This document shows positions 16,997 to 24,182 of a DNA stretch of 39,492 nt, one piece after another (within the stretch, counting starts at the first letter, position 1; every line of letters begins with the position of its first letter). The notes under the pieces are model-generated. The model did not search any database. It was given only the letters and a program-made list of their open reading frames with translations, and had not been told where the DNA came from. Source of the stretch: Lewinellaceae bacterium (lineage in GTDB: Bacteria > Bacteroidota > Bacteroidia > Chitinophagales > Saprospiraceae); assembly GCA_947459655.1 (NCBI GenBank), contig CANHEE010000001.1, forward strand, positions 1-39,492. The letters are read 5' to 3'. Both the position numbers and the translations under genes were made by a program.

Positions 16997-17887
16997 TCAG
17001 AGCCATGCGCTCAGAAAAGCAACTTCAGTCCCGGTTTTGAAATCACCGGCATCAAGCAACTCTTTGGCATATTCCTGCAAGGCAGCAACAACATTGCCAC
17101 CAGCAGCAAGTACTTTTGCTGCCCTCGCATCTGTATTTTTCAGTTGCAAAACATCGGTTTTGGAAGGAAGTTCCAGCAGACCAGAAAGGTAACCTATGTT
17201 GTTTCCTGTCAATACCTTGCTGTTTCGGATGGCATCTGGAAGCGCATCAAAACCGATGCAAATATCAGTCTGGGTTTGAGCAACGGTAAATATGGCGTCT
17301 CCGCTTGCGCGGGTATAATACGCCCTACCGAGACGGCCCACAAGATCCAGTTTGTGAGGGTCTATCCGTTGATTGGCATCAAGTACATTTTCATCGATAT
17401 GTATCATGACGATATTACAGATGATCAGATGGCCGGCACCGCCCTTATCACCCAGGGGGATAATTTTTTCAAGTTTACACTCAAACTGCACAGGCGATTC
17501 CTTTACCCGAAACGGCGCAACCAGATTCGATTTCAGCATGGTCAGACCAGCCTTGGAAAATTCATTCACCTCTCTGGGAAACTCCACTCCCGTCACCGCC
17601 ATTTGTCTGACAAGCGGGTAGTTTACCATGTTTATCACAACCTCTCCTGTTTTTTCGATGTTGTGAAGGGTATCTTTGGTGGTGTTGTTTGACACGCGAC
17701 GATTGGAAGAAAAAACCACGATGGGCGGATTGGAGCTAAAGGCATTGAAAAAACTGTAGGGTGCCAGATTGGGATTACCCTCCTCGTCTACGGTGCTGGC
17801 CCAGGCGATTGGTCGTGGCGCCACAGCACCTACGATAAATTGGTGAAGGTCTTTCGTAGCCAGCGTTTTCGGGTCAATATGCAACAT
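16997..17887 (-). CDS. Flavin reductase-like, FMN-binding split-barrel protein
   Basis: The 296-residue protein belongs to the flavin reductase-like (flavoredoxin) group with an FMN-binding split barrel. The N-terminus has the family run IVGAVAPRPIAWASTVDEEG, then NLAPYSFFNAFSSNPPIVVF and TGEVVINMV, which line the flavin site. The C-terminal third carries GRLGRAYYTR, and is an extension typical of the longer Bacteroidota and Proteobacteria members. Such proteins bind FMN and often supply reduced flavin or reduce small substrates; the partner is unknown. No signal peptide is present. It is divergent from the DUF1015 gene at 17982 across only 94 AT-rich bases, and upstream of mnmG on the same strand. 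Confidence 0.87.
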   Translation of the reverse strand: MLHIDPKTLATKDLHQFIVGAVAPRPIAWASTVDEEGNPNLAPYSFFNAFSSNPPIVVFSSNRRVSNNTTKDTLHNIEKTGEVVINMVNYPLVRQMAVTGVEFPREVNEFSKAGLTMLKSNLVAPFRVKESPVQFECKLEKIIPLGDKGGAGHLIICNIVMIHIDENVLDANQRIDPHKLDLVGRLGRAYYTRASGDAIFTVAQTQTDICIGFDALPDAIRNSKVLTGNNIGYLSGLLELPSKTDVLQLKNTDARAAKVLAAGGNVVAALQEYAKELLDAGDFKTGTEVAFLSAWL

Positions 17888-17981
17888 CGAAATTGATTTT
17901 TATTTGACTGCAAGTTTAAAGTATTTAGATATTAATTCCGTAATTTGCGAGAGATTATTTACGCATTGACAACCGATTTTA

Positions 17982-19094
17982 ATGAGAATTATTCCGTTTC
18001 CGGCAATCATCCCCGATTTAAAAAAAATAACTCCAAACGAAGCTTTCTTTAACTCTGTCAAGAAAAATTATCTCACATACAATGACAGCGGAATGTTCAA
18101 AAAAACCGGTGTTGATGCAATCTATGTGTACGAAATACAGACCAGATTTTCAAGTCATACCGGCGTAGTAGCTGCCCTCGATCTTGATGATTACCGGGAA
18201 GGAAAGGTCAAAAAGCACGAAAATACTATCCATGAAAAAGAAAAAGTGCAGATGGACCTTTTGCTTCGGAGAAAGGCCATGGTTAAACCCATACTGCTTA
18301 CCTACAGACACTCTGATGAAATTGACCAAACCCTTGTCGGTATCCGGAGCAACTCCCAACCGATGTTTGAAGTGACTTTTGATAAAATCAGACAAAAGCA
18401 TCGCTTCTGGCAGCTGACCGATTCGACCGTCATCGCAGCCATAAAAAAACTCTTTGAGAAAAATATTCCCTGTTGTTATCTTGCCGATGGGCATCACCGC
18501 CTGACCTCAAATCTGCACCTTGACCACAATATACCCTACAACGGAAAGGACAAATTTGACGAAGCGCTCTGTGCATTTTTTGCAGATAGTCAGTTACTGG
18601 TCAAACCCTTCCACAGGGTTTTCAGGAATGCGGACATTGAAGAATCAGTGCTTATCAATGGTGTTTCAGCATACGCAGACAAGATTGAGCTACCAGGCAA
18701 TGCACCGACCCGAAAGGGCGAATGGTCGATGTGTGTCAATGGCAACTGGACCAGCTGGCGTTGGAAAGATTCATTGACAGAAGCCTATCGCACAAACAGA
18801 CATGTTGTGCTGGATGTGGACATATTAAACGACAAAATTCTACACGAGGCACTTGGAGTGGAAGACATTCGAAGCGATAAGCGCATCAGCTATGTTGAAG
18901 GCAAAAGAAGTGCTTCGGCTCTGGCGAAAATGTCACTCGGTGGGGTGGCATTCCGTCTATTCCCGGTAGACATTGATGATCTGATGACCATTTCGGATGA
19001 TGATGATATCATGCCGCCAAAGTCCACTTTCTTTGAACCCCGGCTCTTGAATGGCCTGCTTATTCAGGAATTACCTGAAGCCATACATTCTTGA
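17982..19094 (+). CDS. DUF1015 family protein
   Basis: This 370-residue cytoplasmic protein matches the DUF1015 family: IPFPAIIPDL near the start, FKKTGVDAIYVYEIQT, IYEIQTRF-like strand, then the strongly conserved LADGHHRLTSN (residues about 167-177) with a His-His pair and an Asp, and RISYVEG near the C-terminus. The biochemical role of the family is not established. In many bacteria it sits beside serA and serC, which suggests a link to serine metabolism. Here serC is about 11 kb away on the other strand, so that link is broken in this genome. The ATG at 17982 follows an approximate -7 (TAATTTG). No other start is needed to cover the domain. Confidence 0.85.
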   Translation: MRIIPFPAIIPDLKKITPNEAFFNSVKKNYLTYNDSGMFKKTGVDAIYVYEIQTRFSSHTGVVAALDLDDYREGKVKKHENTIHEKEKVQMDLLLRRKAMVKPILLTYRHSDEIDQTLVGIRSNSQPMFEVTFDKIRQKHRFWQLTDSTVIAAIKKLFEKNIPCCYLADGHHRLTSNLHLDHNIPYNGKDKFDEALCAFFADSQLLVKPFHRVFRNADIEESVLINGVSAYADKIELPGNAPTRKGEWSMCVNGNWTSWRWKDSLTEAYRTNRHVVLDVDILNDKILHEALGVEDIRSDKRISYVEGKRSASALAKMSLGGVAFRLFPVDIDDLMTISDDDDIMPPKSTFFEPRLLNGLLIQELPEAIHS

Positions 19095-19142
19095 GGGAAA
19101 CATAGCTGAATAAGGCTTCTGGCCATAATCTCAGGATTTCAT

Positions 19143-19172
19143 TTTGTTACTTGAGATATTAAGTTAATTTTG
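19143..19172 (+). promoter_or_regulatory. Candidate promoter of the DUF6089 gene
   Basis: TTTG at 19143-19146, an 18-base spacer and TAATTTTG at 19165-19172 match the Bacteroidota -33/-7 promoter well. The leader to the ATG at 19256 is about 80 bases. Confidence 0.6.
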
Positions 19173-19255
19173 CATAACAGCCAGTTGAACTTTACCAGAT
19201 TTTATCATGTCGCCGCCATTTACAGCAAGTAATTTTCATAACAAAACCAACTGCA

Positions 19256-19963
19256 ATGAAATTAAAGGCATTACTGATATTCCAATTGCTGCTGAGCGGC
19301 ACATGCTGTGATTTACATGCCCAAAACATCTCTGCCGGACTATTTACCGGTGTTTCCAATTACCAGGGCGACATTGTCAAATACCAGGTGCTCCCAAAAG
19401 AATCCAGGTTCGCTTATGGAGGGTTTTTTCGCTACACACTAAGCAATAAACTTACGATTAAATCAAATGTGTACTTTGGAAAGCTGTCCGGTTCGGATGC
19501 CAATTTTGATGACCGGGTCGTTAGGGGTTATTCTTTTTCTACCCGTATTCTGGAGGGTGGCATCAATATTGAATACGACATTTTCGGCAAGAGCCGGCAA
19601 AATAAAAAAGGTGCTTTCAGACCTGTTCGTACACCCTATATTTTTACCGGAATCGGAGCGGTAAAGTTCAATCCGAAAGCCAAAGGTTTGTCTGAGGATG
19701 CAAAGGAAACCAAGTATTTCGAGTCCAGGCAGTCGGTCTTCAATTATATGATTCCCTTCGGTGTTGGTTACAAATACGACTGGAATGAAAACTATACTTT
19801 CGGCATTGAATTTTCCTCGCACCTTCCTTTCACCGATTACCTTGATGGAGTCAGCGAGTCGGCAGACCCGAACAACAATGACTGGTACGTTTTTGGCGGT
19901 GTAACCGCATCGTACTGGTTCACCAGCTACAAAAAGAAGAAAAAATCCGGCGAAAAAAAATAA
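19256..19963 (+). CDS. DUF6089 outer-membrane beta-barrel protein
   Basis: The 235-residue product has a Sec signal peptide, MKLKALLIFQLLLSGTCCDLHAQ, cut after HAQ. The mature part is a series of amphipathic strands with alternating aromatic residues (GLFTGVSNYQGDI, YGGFFRYTLSNKLTIKSNVY, PYIFTGIGAVKF, YNWNENY-like turn), consistent with an 8-stranded barrel of the OmpA/porin fold, DUF6089 type. The SNYxGD motif near the start is characteristic of this family. The last strand, YVFGGVTASYWF, is followed by a very Lys-rich tail, so the barrel does not end in the usual aromatic residue. It has a good promoter and is followed after nine bases by a nucleotidyltransferase gene. Confidence 0.85.
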   Translation: MKLKALLIFQLLLSGTCCDLHAQNISAGLFTGVSNYQGDIVKYQVLPKESRFAYGGFFRYTLSNKLTIKSNVYFGKLSGSDANFDDRVVRGYSFSTRILEGGINIEYDIFGKSRQNKKGAFRPVRTPYIFTGIGAVKFNPKAKGLSEDAKETKYFESRQSVFNYMIPFGVGYKYDWNENYTFGIEFSSHLPFTDYLDGVSESADPNNNDWYVFGGVTASYWFTSYKKKKKSGEKK

Positions 19964-19972
19964 TACTGCGTC

Positions 19973-20710
19973 ATGAAAGCAATGATCTTTGCGGCCGGTC
20001 TGGGTACACGGATGAAGCCACTAACCGACAGCATACCAAAGGCACTGGTTGAAGTTGACGGCTCCCCGCTCCTCGAACTGGTCATCCGAAGACTGAAGCT
20101 TTTCGGAATTAAAGAGATCATTGTCAATGTGCACTACCTGGCTGACCAGATTGAGGCATTCCTGCAGAGAAATGACAATTTTGGCATATCAATAACCATT
20201 TCTGACGAACGCGAGCTGCTGCTGGATACCGGCGGGGGACTTCAAAAGGCCGGCTGGTTTTTCAGTGACGGACAACCTTTTTTGATTTGTAACACGGATA
20301 TCCTAAGCAATATCGACATTGAGGCACTTGCTGCCTTTCACCATTCAACTTCTGCAATCGCTACATTGGCTGTTCAGCAACGGAAGTCATCAAGATACCT
20401 GCTTTTTGACCAAAAGAGAATTTTAAGCGGATGGTTGAATACAACCAAAGGTGAGGTGCGACTTTGCAGAACCTCAGAAAAAGATCTGAAAATGCACGCT
20501 TTTAGTGCCTTCCAGATCGTAAATCCTGCCATATTCCGGTATTTTCCAAAAGACAAAGTCGTTTTCTCCATTATTGACACTTATCTGCAAGCCGCTCAAC
20601 ACGAACTGATTGTAGGATTTGAACACAACGATGATTTGTGGATTGATGTTGGCACAAGAGAGAAAATTGCAGAAGCAGCTACTATAGTGAAAAGTATTCC
20701 ACTGGGTTGA
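19973..20710 (+). CDS. Sugar-1-phosphate nucleotidyltransferase family protein
   Basis: This 245-residue enzyme has the GT-A nucleotidyltransferase fold. The N-terminal MKAMIFAAGLGTRMKPLTDSI carries the G-X-G-T-R-M nucleotide loop and PKALVEVDGSPLLE the catalytic Lys. VNVHYLADQI and CNTDILSNID, with the metal-binding Asp, follow. WIDVGTREKIAEA near the C-terminus is conserved. Closest functional relatives are MurU, which makes UDP-MurNAc in peptidoglycan recycling, and HddC or mannose-1-phosphate guanylyltransferases; the sugar cannot be distinguished here. It lies nine bases after the DUF6089 gene and is probably cotranscribed. A weak terminator follows at 20722. Confidence 0.87.
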   Translation: MKAMIFAAGLGTRMKPLTDSIPKALVEVDGSPLLELVIRRLKLFGIKEIIVNVHYLADQIEAFLQRNDNFGISITISDERELLLDTGGGLQKAGWFFSDGQPFLICNTDILSNIDIEALAAFHHSTSAIATLAVQQRKSSRYLLFDQKRILSGWLNTTKGEVRLCRTSEKDLKMHAFSAFQIVNPAIFRYFPKDKVVFSIIDTYLQAAQHELIVGFEHNDDLWIDVGTREKIAEAATIVKSIPLG

Positions 20711-20721
20711 CCTGATTTTTT

Positions 20722-20741
20722 CACAAAATCATTTGTGTTTT
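20722..20741 (+). terminator. Weak terminator after the nucleotidyltransferase gene
   Basis: CACAAA (20722-20727) pairs with TTTGTG (20732-20737) around ATCA or a similar 4-base loop, followed by TTTT. The stem is AT-rich and short, so confidence is limited. Confidence 0.4.
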
Positions 20742-20923
20742 GCGACCAAGATTGCCGCGGGTTTTAGGGCAACAATGTAATCACAGCGTAGACACAAAAA
20801 TAGGGGGGTAAAAGGGGGTAATATCGTATCTGTTCTGTTTTCTGATCTTTTGGAAAAGGTCTTTCCAGGATTGCTTTTCATGGCCCGACAAAGGTAATTT
20901 TGATTTCTTGCAAGGCAAATTTT

Positions 20924-21110
20924 TTAGTTGAATTTTATCTTCAGAATGATGGAAAAAATGGCTAAAAGCAATCCTCCAAGCAGCTTTTCTGCATTTACCA
21001 TTAAAAATACCCTTGGAGAAATTCTGTGCACTTGAGAAGGCAAGTGCCTTTTTGCCAGATAAAAACCAAGAAGTCATCAGACCACAGTAGGCTCAATTTA
21101 TCCAAAGACC
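20924..21110 (-). pseudogene. Possible C-terminal relic of a LysE/RhtB-type exporter
   Basis: On the minus strand one frame reads AYCGLMTSWFLSGKK and, after a +1 shift near the A-rich run at about 21055-21062, another reads LPSQVHRISPRVFLMVNAEK then LLGGLLLAIFSIILKIKFN and a stop at 20924. The pattern (a Trp-rich end of a membrane helix, a basic loop, an Asn in a short helix, then a final hydrophobic helix) resembles the C-terminus of LysE/RhtB amino-acid exporters. No N-terminal part is recognisable. The assignment rests on a short diverged stretch and could be chance. Confidence 0.3.
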
Positions 21111-21277
21111 TTTTGTAAGCAAAAAGAGTTGAATATTTAGATTAAGAGCAAATTCTAATTATTCCAGCAATTATTGACTAACCTCATTACGTTTTTTTAT
21201 TTTTACTTTATTAAGATGTCGTCCAAATGTCGCATATCTGTCAGTAATTTATTCACTCACAAATTTCATATTTGCAA

Positions 21278-21658
21278 ATGGAATTCGGCACAAGATTGAA
21301 AGAGATCAGAACGAGCTTGAATATCTCTCAAAAAGAACTTTCTGAACAAGCAGGATTAACGCTAAGAACAATTCAAAGAATTGAAAGTAACAAAGTAAAA
21401 CCAAGTCGTTATTCGCTAAAAGTAATCAGTAAAATAGTTAACTCGGACTTTTCAGAATGCGCTAAATCACCAGACCCCATACCTTATGAAATTAATTTCA
21501 ACATAAAAATCACAAATATGAACCGATTAATAAATGACTTAAAAACGTTAGTAAAAACACATTGGAAAACAATCCTTCTCCTTACCTTAATAGTTTGGCT
21601 TTTTACAAATTACACCGAAATCAAATTAGGCATTGTGGACGCATGGAGTGGTAAATAA
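21278..21658 (+). CDS. Small XRE HTH protein with a C-terminal transmembrane helix
   Basis: From the ATG at 21278 the product has 126 residues. An XRE helix-turn-helix spans about residues 3-60: FGTRLKEIRTSLNISQKELS, LTLRTIQRIESNKVKPSRYS. A polar linker follows, then a hydrophobic segment at about residues 97-112 (WKTILLLTLIVWLFTNY) that should anchor it in the membrane, leaving a short C-terminal tail outside. Two upstream codons to a TTG at 21272 are also open. The gene and its leader are clearly more AT-rich than the flanking housekeeping genes, suggesting transfer. It is followed after 62 bases by an 80-residue membrane protein gene. Membrane-tethered XRE proteins are known, but this pair has no function I can name. 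Confidence 0.78.
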   Translation: MEFGTRLKEIRTSLNISQKELSEQAGLTLRTIQRIESNKVKPSRYSLKVISKIVNSDFSECAKSPDPIPYEINFNIKITNMNRLINDLKTLVKTHWKTILLLTLIVWLFTNYTEIKLGIVDAWSGK

Positions 21659-21720
21659 TTTCCCAGCACTGTACTTCGTGGTTCAAGCACTGGTTTTTTG
21701 TCAAAATAAATTAAGAAAAT

Positions 21721-21963
21721 ATGAACACTCCTTTCAATAAATTTCTTTACTCAGGCTTTTTGACTTTAGGCTTATATCAAGCGCTGTTCATTCAAGACTA
21801 TTTGCAAGCTGCCGCTTCGCTCGGAATTGGACTTGCATTCGACCCATTTGATTCAGAACAAAAATGGAATAGCAGGCCAACCTGGCAAAAAGCAGTTCTG
21901 GTAATCCACCTTGCCTTAGTAGCAACAATGTTTGGTTTTGGATTCGTTATGATTGGAAAATAA
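21721..21963 (+). CDS. 80-residue conserved hypothetical membrane protein
   Basis: The product has two predicted membrane helices, at about residues 10-38 (FLTLGLYQALF and AAASLGIGLAF) and 58-76 (AVLVIHLALVATMFGFGFVMI). Between them lies a conserved-looking polar stretch, FDPFDSEQKWNSRPTWQKAV. I believe similar small proteins occur elsewhere in Bacteroidota, but no function is known to me. The good codon structure, the ATG at 21721 and its position behind the XRE-TM gene support it being real. It may be cotranscribed with that gene. An inverted repeat begins at its stop codon. Confidence 0.7.
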   Translation: MNTPFNKFLYSGFLTLGLYQALFIQDYLQAAASLGIGLAFDPFDSEQKWNSRPTWQKAVLVIHLALVATMFGFGFVMIGK

Positions 21964-21996
21964 TGCGCTAGTGAGCTTGCAAGCATTCACGCATTA
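21961..21996 (+). terminator. Long imperfect inverted repeat at the stop of the small membrane gene
   Basis: TAATGC (21961-21966) pairs with GCATTA (21991-21996), GTGA with TCAC inside it, and the centre is the perfect 10-base palindrome GCTTGCAAGC (21975-21984). It starts with the TAA stop codon. No strong T run follows, so it may be an RNA-stabilising hairpin, a recombination-site remnant or a poor terminator. Confidence 0.45.
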
Positions 21997-22031
21997 CAAC
22001 TGTGGACAGAATAAATTGGACTAAAATAGTA

Positions 22032-22077
22032 GTGCAGGAGGAATAAAGATTAAGCAGAATCGTAGAATCTCCTGCAC
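22032..22077 (-). terminator. Inverted repeat after the small basic protein gene
   Basis: GTGCAGGAG (22032-22040) and CTCCTGCAC (22069-22077) are a perfect 9-base inverted repeat with a 28-base loop, which itself has weak pairing. On the minus strand it begins seven bases after the stop codon at 22084 and is followed by a moderately T-rich stretch, so it probably ends that transcript. Confidence 0.5.
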
Positions 22078-22083
22078 CCACGC

Positions 22084-22335
22084 TTAATTTCTACGCATCC
22101 GCATTGCCCTTCTGTGCATTTTTCGTCTTTCCTTTTTTAGAATTCTTTTTTCCGCAGGACTGATTCGGCCATCTGCCTTTGCGATTGCCCTGTTGGTAGC
22201 AAGTGCTTTTTTCTGATGACGAAGGATGCGCGCCTCCCGTGGCGAAATACCATTGCGCTGCAGGTGAGATTGTGCTTCTGCGTTGTTGAAAAAAGTGGCA
22301 AAAGCGATGAGTACAAAAAACAACTTGACTTTCAT
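22084..22335 (-). CDS. Small basic secreted protein
   Basis: The 83-residue product starts with a signal peptide, MKVKLFFVLIAFATFFNNAE ending AQ, so the mature chain is about 61 residues. It is extremely basic: the last 20 residues are mainly Arg, Lys and Met. The mature part shows SPREARILRHQKKAL and ADGRISPAEKRILKKERRK, matching a scattered family of short exported proteins built from a repeated helix pair with the ADGxxxxxEr motif. The motif resembles a degenerate EF-hand or TerB-like turn. Function is unknown. It lies 74 bases downstream of lnt on the same strand and has an inverted repeat just after its stop, so it may be the last gene of that transcript. Confidence 0.75.
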   Translation of the reverse strand: MKVKLFFVLIAFATFFNNAEAQSHLQRNGISPREARILRHQKKALATNRAIAKADGRISPAEKRILKKERRKMHRRAMRMRRN

Positions 22336-22409
22336 AACAATGGTGTGTTTGGTGAATGAATGGCTCTAAGACACGCGCAAAGCAACCACGTTTAATGCAA
22401 ACAGAAGTT

Positions 22410-24182
22410 TTAACCTTTTATTAAAGTTACACCAAATCTTATCAGTAAAAGAAGCAGTAACGCAATGGCGATTTTGAAAATATAATCTCCGAATCTGACG
22501 TAAAAAGTTACATCTTCCCTGAGTTCAACATTGTCTTTGATCACTGCACAACTATTGTATGTCGTCGCCTGGTGTATGTTGCCATAGATATCTATGAAAG
22601 CTGAAGAACCTGAATTAGCCGATCGTGCAATCGCCCGCCTCAGTTCGATTGCCCTCAACGAGGCAAATGCGAGGTGCTGCCGGTAGCCCGGTGTATCGTC
22701 CCACCAACCATCATTGGTCATGATGAAAAGTGCCTTTGCTCCTTTCTTTACATAATCAGTACAATATTCACCATAGACAGATTCGTAACAAATAAGCGGA
22801 GCAATGGCTACTGTGCTGTCGGTATTGTATAAAACACTGCGCTCAGGTTGCGTTCCCAGACCTTCAACTGTTCCTTGAAAGCGGTGAAAAAGGGGCTCCA
22901 GAAAACCGAGAAAATCCCTGAAGGGGAAGGCCTCCGCACCCGGCACCATTTTTCCCTTCTTGTAAACGGGTATTTCACTTTGTCCTTTGCCAACCTGCAC
23001 CGCACCATTGTATATTTCCATCAGTCCACGCCCTGTTTTGCGAACACTTTTGGGTAAACCCGGGCCAGGCTGGTACAATTTAAAAAGGTCCATTCCCGAC
23101 ACAATATTTAACCGCGGAAAACTGTCGGTCAAACCAGACAAACTTTGAATGACCGGGTAAGCGTTCAAGTTGTCCACATTGCAGTAGCCAAAACTGGTTT
23201 CTGGAAAAACCAGATAGTTCGTGGATGAGTCAATGCTTTTCAGAGACAAATCCATAAAGCGCTGCAACTGGACCTCATCCGGTATATTGAACTTTTCATA
23301 ATGCGGTTCAAAATTGGGCTGAACGACACAAACTTCAACGCTTTTGCCTGAATAATCGGCAACATTTAATTTGATCAGAAAACTCAAATATAGGGGTGTA
23401 GACACCATTATTACCGGCAAAATTAACCGCCTGACCGATATCACACTTTTTGTCAGCTCAAAAATAGCCACATTCATCAAGAGTACCCACAAGCTGCCAC
23501 CAGCGACACCGGTATACTCATACCACTGCACCCAAGACGGATAACGGGCAAAAGCATTTCCCAACGTAAGCCATGGCCAGCTCAGTTCCCAATTGAGGTG
23601 CAGGTACTCCCAGCTAAGCCAAAGGCTGACAAAAGCCAGCGCAGACAAAACTTTTGAGAGTCGCTGACGCAATATGAAATACAACAGAATAGGCATGCAC
23701 ATGAGAAGCGCATTCAGGAAGTTGGCAATCAGTCCGGGAAAAATAGCCGCATTGCTCACCCACCATGTAGAACCGATGTTCCAAATGACAAATGCATTAA
23801 AAGTGTAGCGCATGAGGACGCGCCTGGGGTTGACTACCTTGCTGTCACGAATTTCATCGGCAATGATGAGTAGCGGAACAAATGCAAAAAAAAGTAATGG
23901 AGTCAGTGGACTATTCGGAAAACCGGCAACAAAAAGAAGACCGCTGAGCAGTGAAAGATAAAACCACCTATGGTTTCCGTTGATGACGTATATTTTTACG
24001 GAAAAAAGCAACCAGCTCAACCAGCCTGATGCCAAAAAACCAAGGGTCCAATATCCCCAAAGTGATTCAGATTCCGTGAGTTGGTACATTTTCCACCCGC
24101 AAATCACGAAGCATACAAATACCAGCTGCAACAGGGTGAAGCGAAGTTTTCTTTTCATTCCTTTCTGCACATTTTTCAACAT
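22410..24182 (-). CDS. lnt: Apolipoprotein N-acyltransferase
   Basis: Lnt adds the third acyl chain to the N-terminal cysteine of lipoproteins at the periplasmic face of the inner membrane. The 590-residue protein has about eight hydrophobic helices over residues 15-270, including SWPWLTLGNAFARYP, which is typical of Lnt. The C-terminal nitrilase domain (about 280-560) carries the expected catalytic triad: Glu328 in VFPETS, Lys409 in YKKGKMVPGAE and Cys465 in LICYESVYGEY. A last membrane helix follows near residue 565. It is longer than E. coli Lnt (512) because of the N-terminus and the nitrilase insert. The start overlaps the upstream stop as TGATG, so it is coupled to the sterol-desaturase-like gene. 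Confidence 0.93.
   Translation of the reverse strand: MLKNVQKGMKRKLRFTLLQLVFVCFVICGWKMYQLTESESLWGYWTLGFLASGWLSWLLFSVKIYVINGNHRWFYLSLLSGLLFVAGFPNSPLTPLLFFAFVPLLIIADEIRDSKVVNPRRVLMRYTFNAFVIWNIGSTWWVSNAAIFPGLIANFLNALLMCMPILLYFILRQRLSKVLSALAFVSLWLSWEYLHLNWELSWPWLTLGNAFARYPSWVQWYEYTGVAGGSLWVLLMNVAIFELTKSVISVRRLILPVIMVSTPLYLSFLIKLNVADYSGKSVEVCVVQPNFEPHYEKFNIPDEVQLQRFMDLSLKSIDSSTNYLVFPETSFGYCNVDNLNAYPVIQSLSGLTDSFPRLNIVSGMDLFKLYQPGPGLPKSVRKTGRGLMEIYNGAVQVGKGQSEIPVYKKGKMVPGAEAFPFRDFLGFLEPLFHRFQGTVEGLGTQPERSVLYNTDSTVAIAPLICYESVYGEYCTDYVKKGAKALFIMTNDGWWDDTPGYRQHLAFASLRAIELRRAIARSANSGSSAFIDIYGNIHQATTYNSCAVIKDNVELREDVTFYVRFGDYIFKIAIALLLLLLIRFGVTLIKG

Larger units (their letters stand above)
20711..21277. 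other. 567-base gap between the nucleotidyltransferase and the XRE-TM gene
   Basis: No intact gene was seen. It holds a terminator-like hairpin at 20722-20741, G-runs at 20803-20808 and 20814-20818, a possible LysE-type relic on the minus strand (20924-21110), and from about 21120 on an AT-rich leader of the XRE-TM gene. That leader contains a direct repeat of ATGTCG at 21216-21221 and 21227-21232, 11 bases apart and about 46 bases before the start, which could be an operator. Confidence 0.6.

Noticed and set aside
20803-20820. G-runs as a possible G-quadruplex
   Set aside because: Only two runs are present within reach; four are needed for a stable intramolecular quadruplex.
20781-21077. 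98-codon minus-strand frame considered as a gene
   Set aside because: No signal, family or ribosome site; codons change character along it. A frameshifted transporter relic explains part of it better.
21661-21712. GCACTG repeat after the XRE-TM gene as a terminator
   Set aside because: The two copies are direct rather than inverted; only four bases pair well, despite a following T run.
21721-22077. Integron cassette with attC sites
   Set aside because: The inverted repeats lack recognisable attC core sites and no integrase is present.
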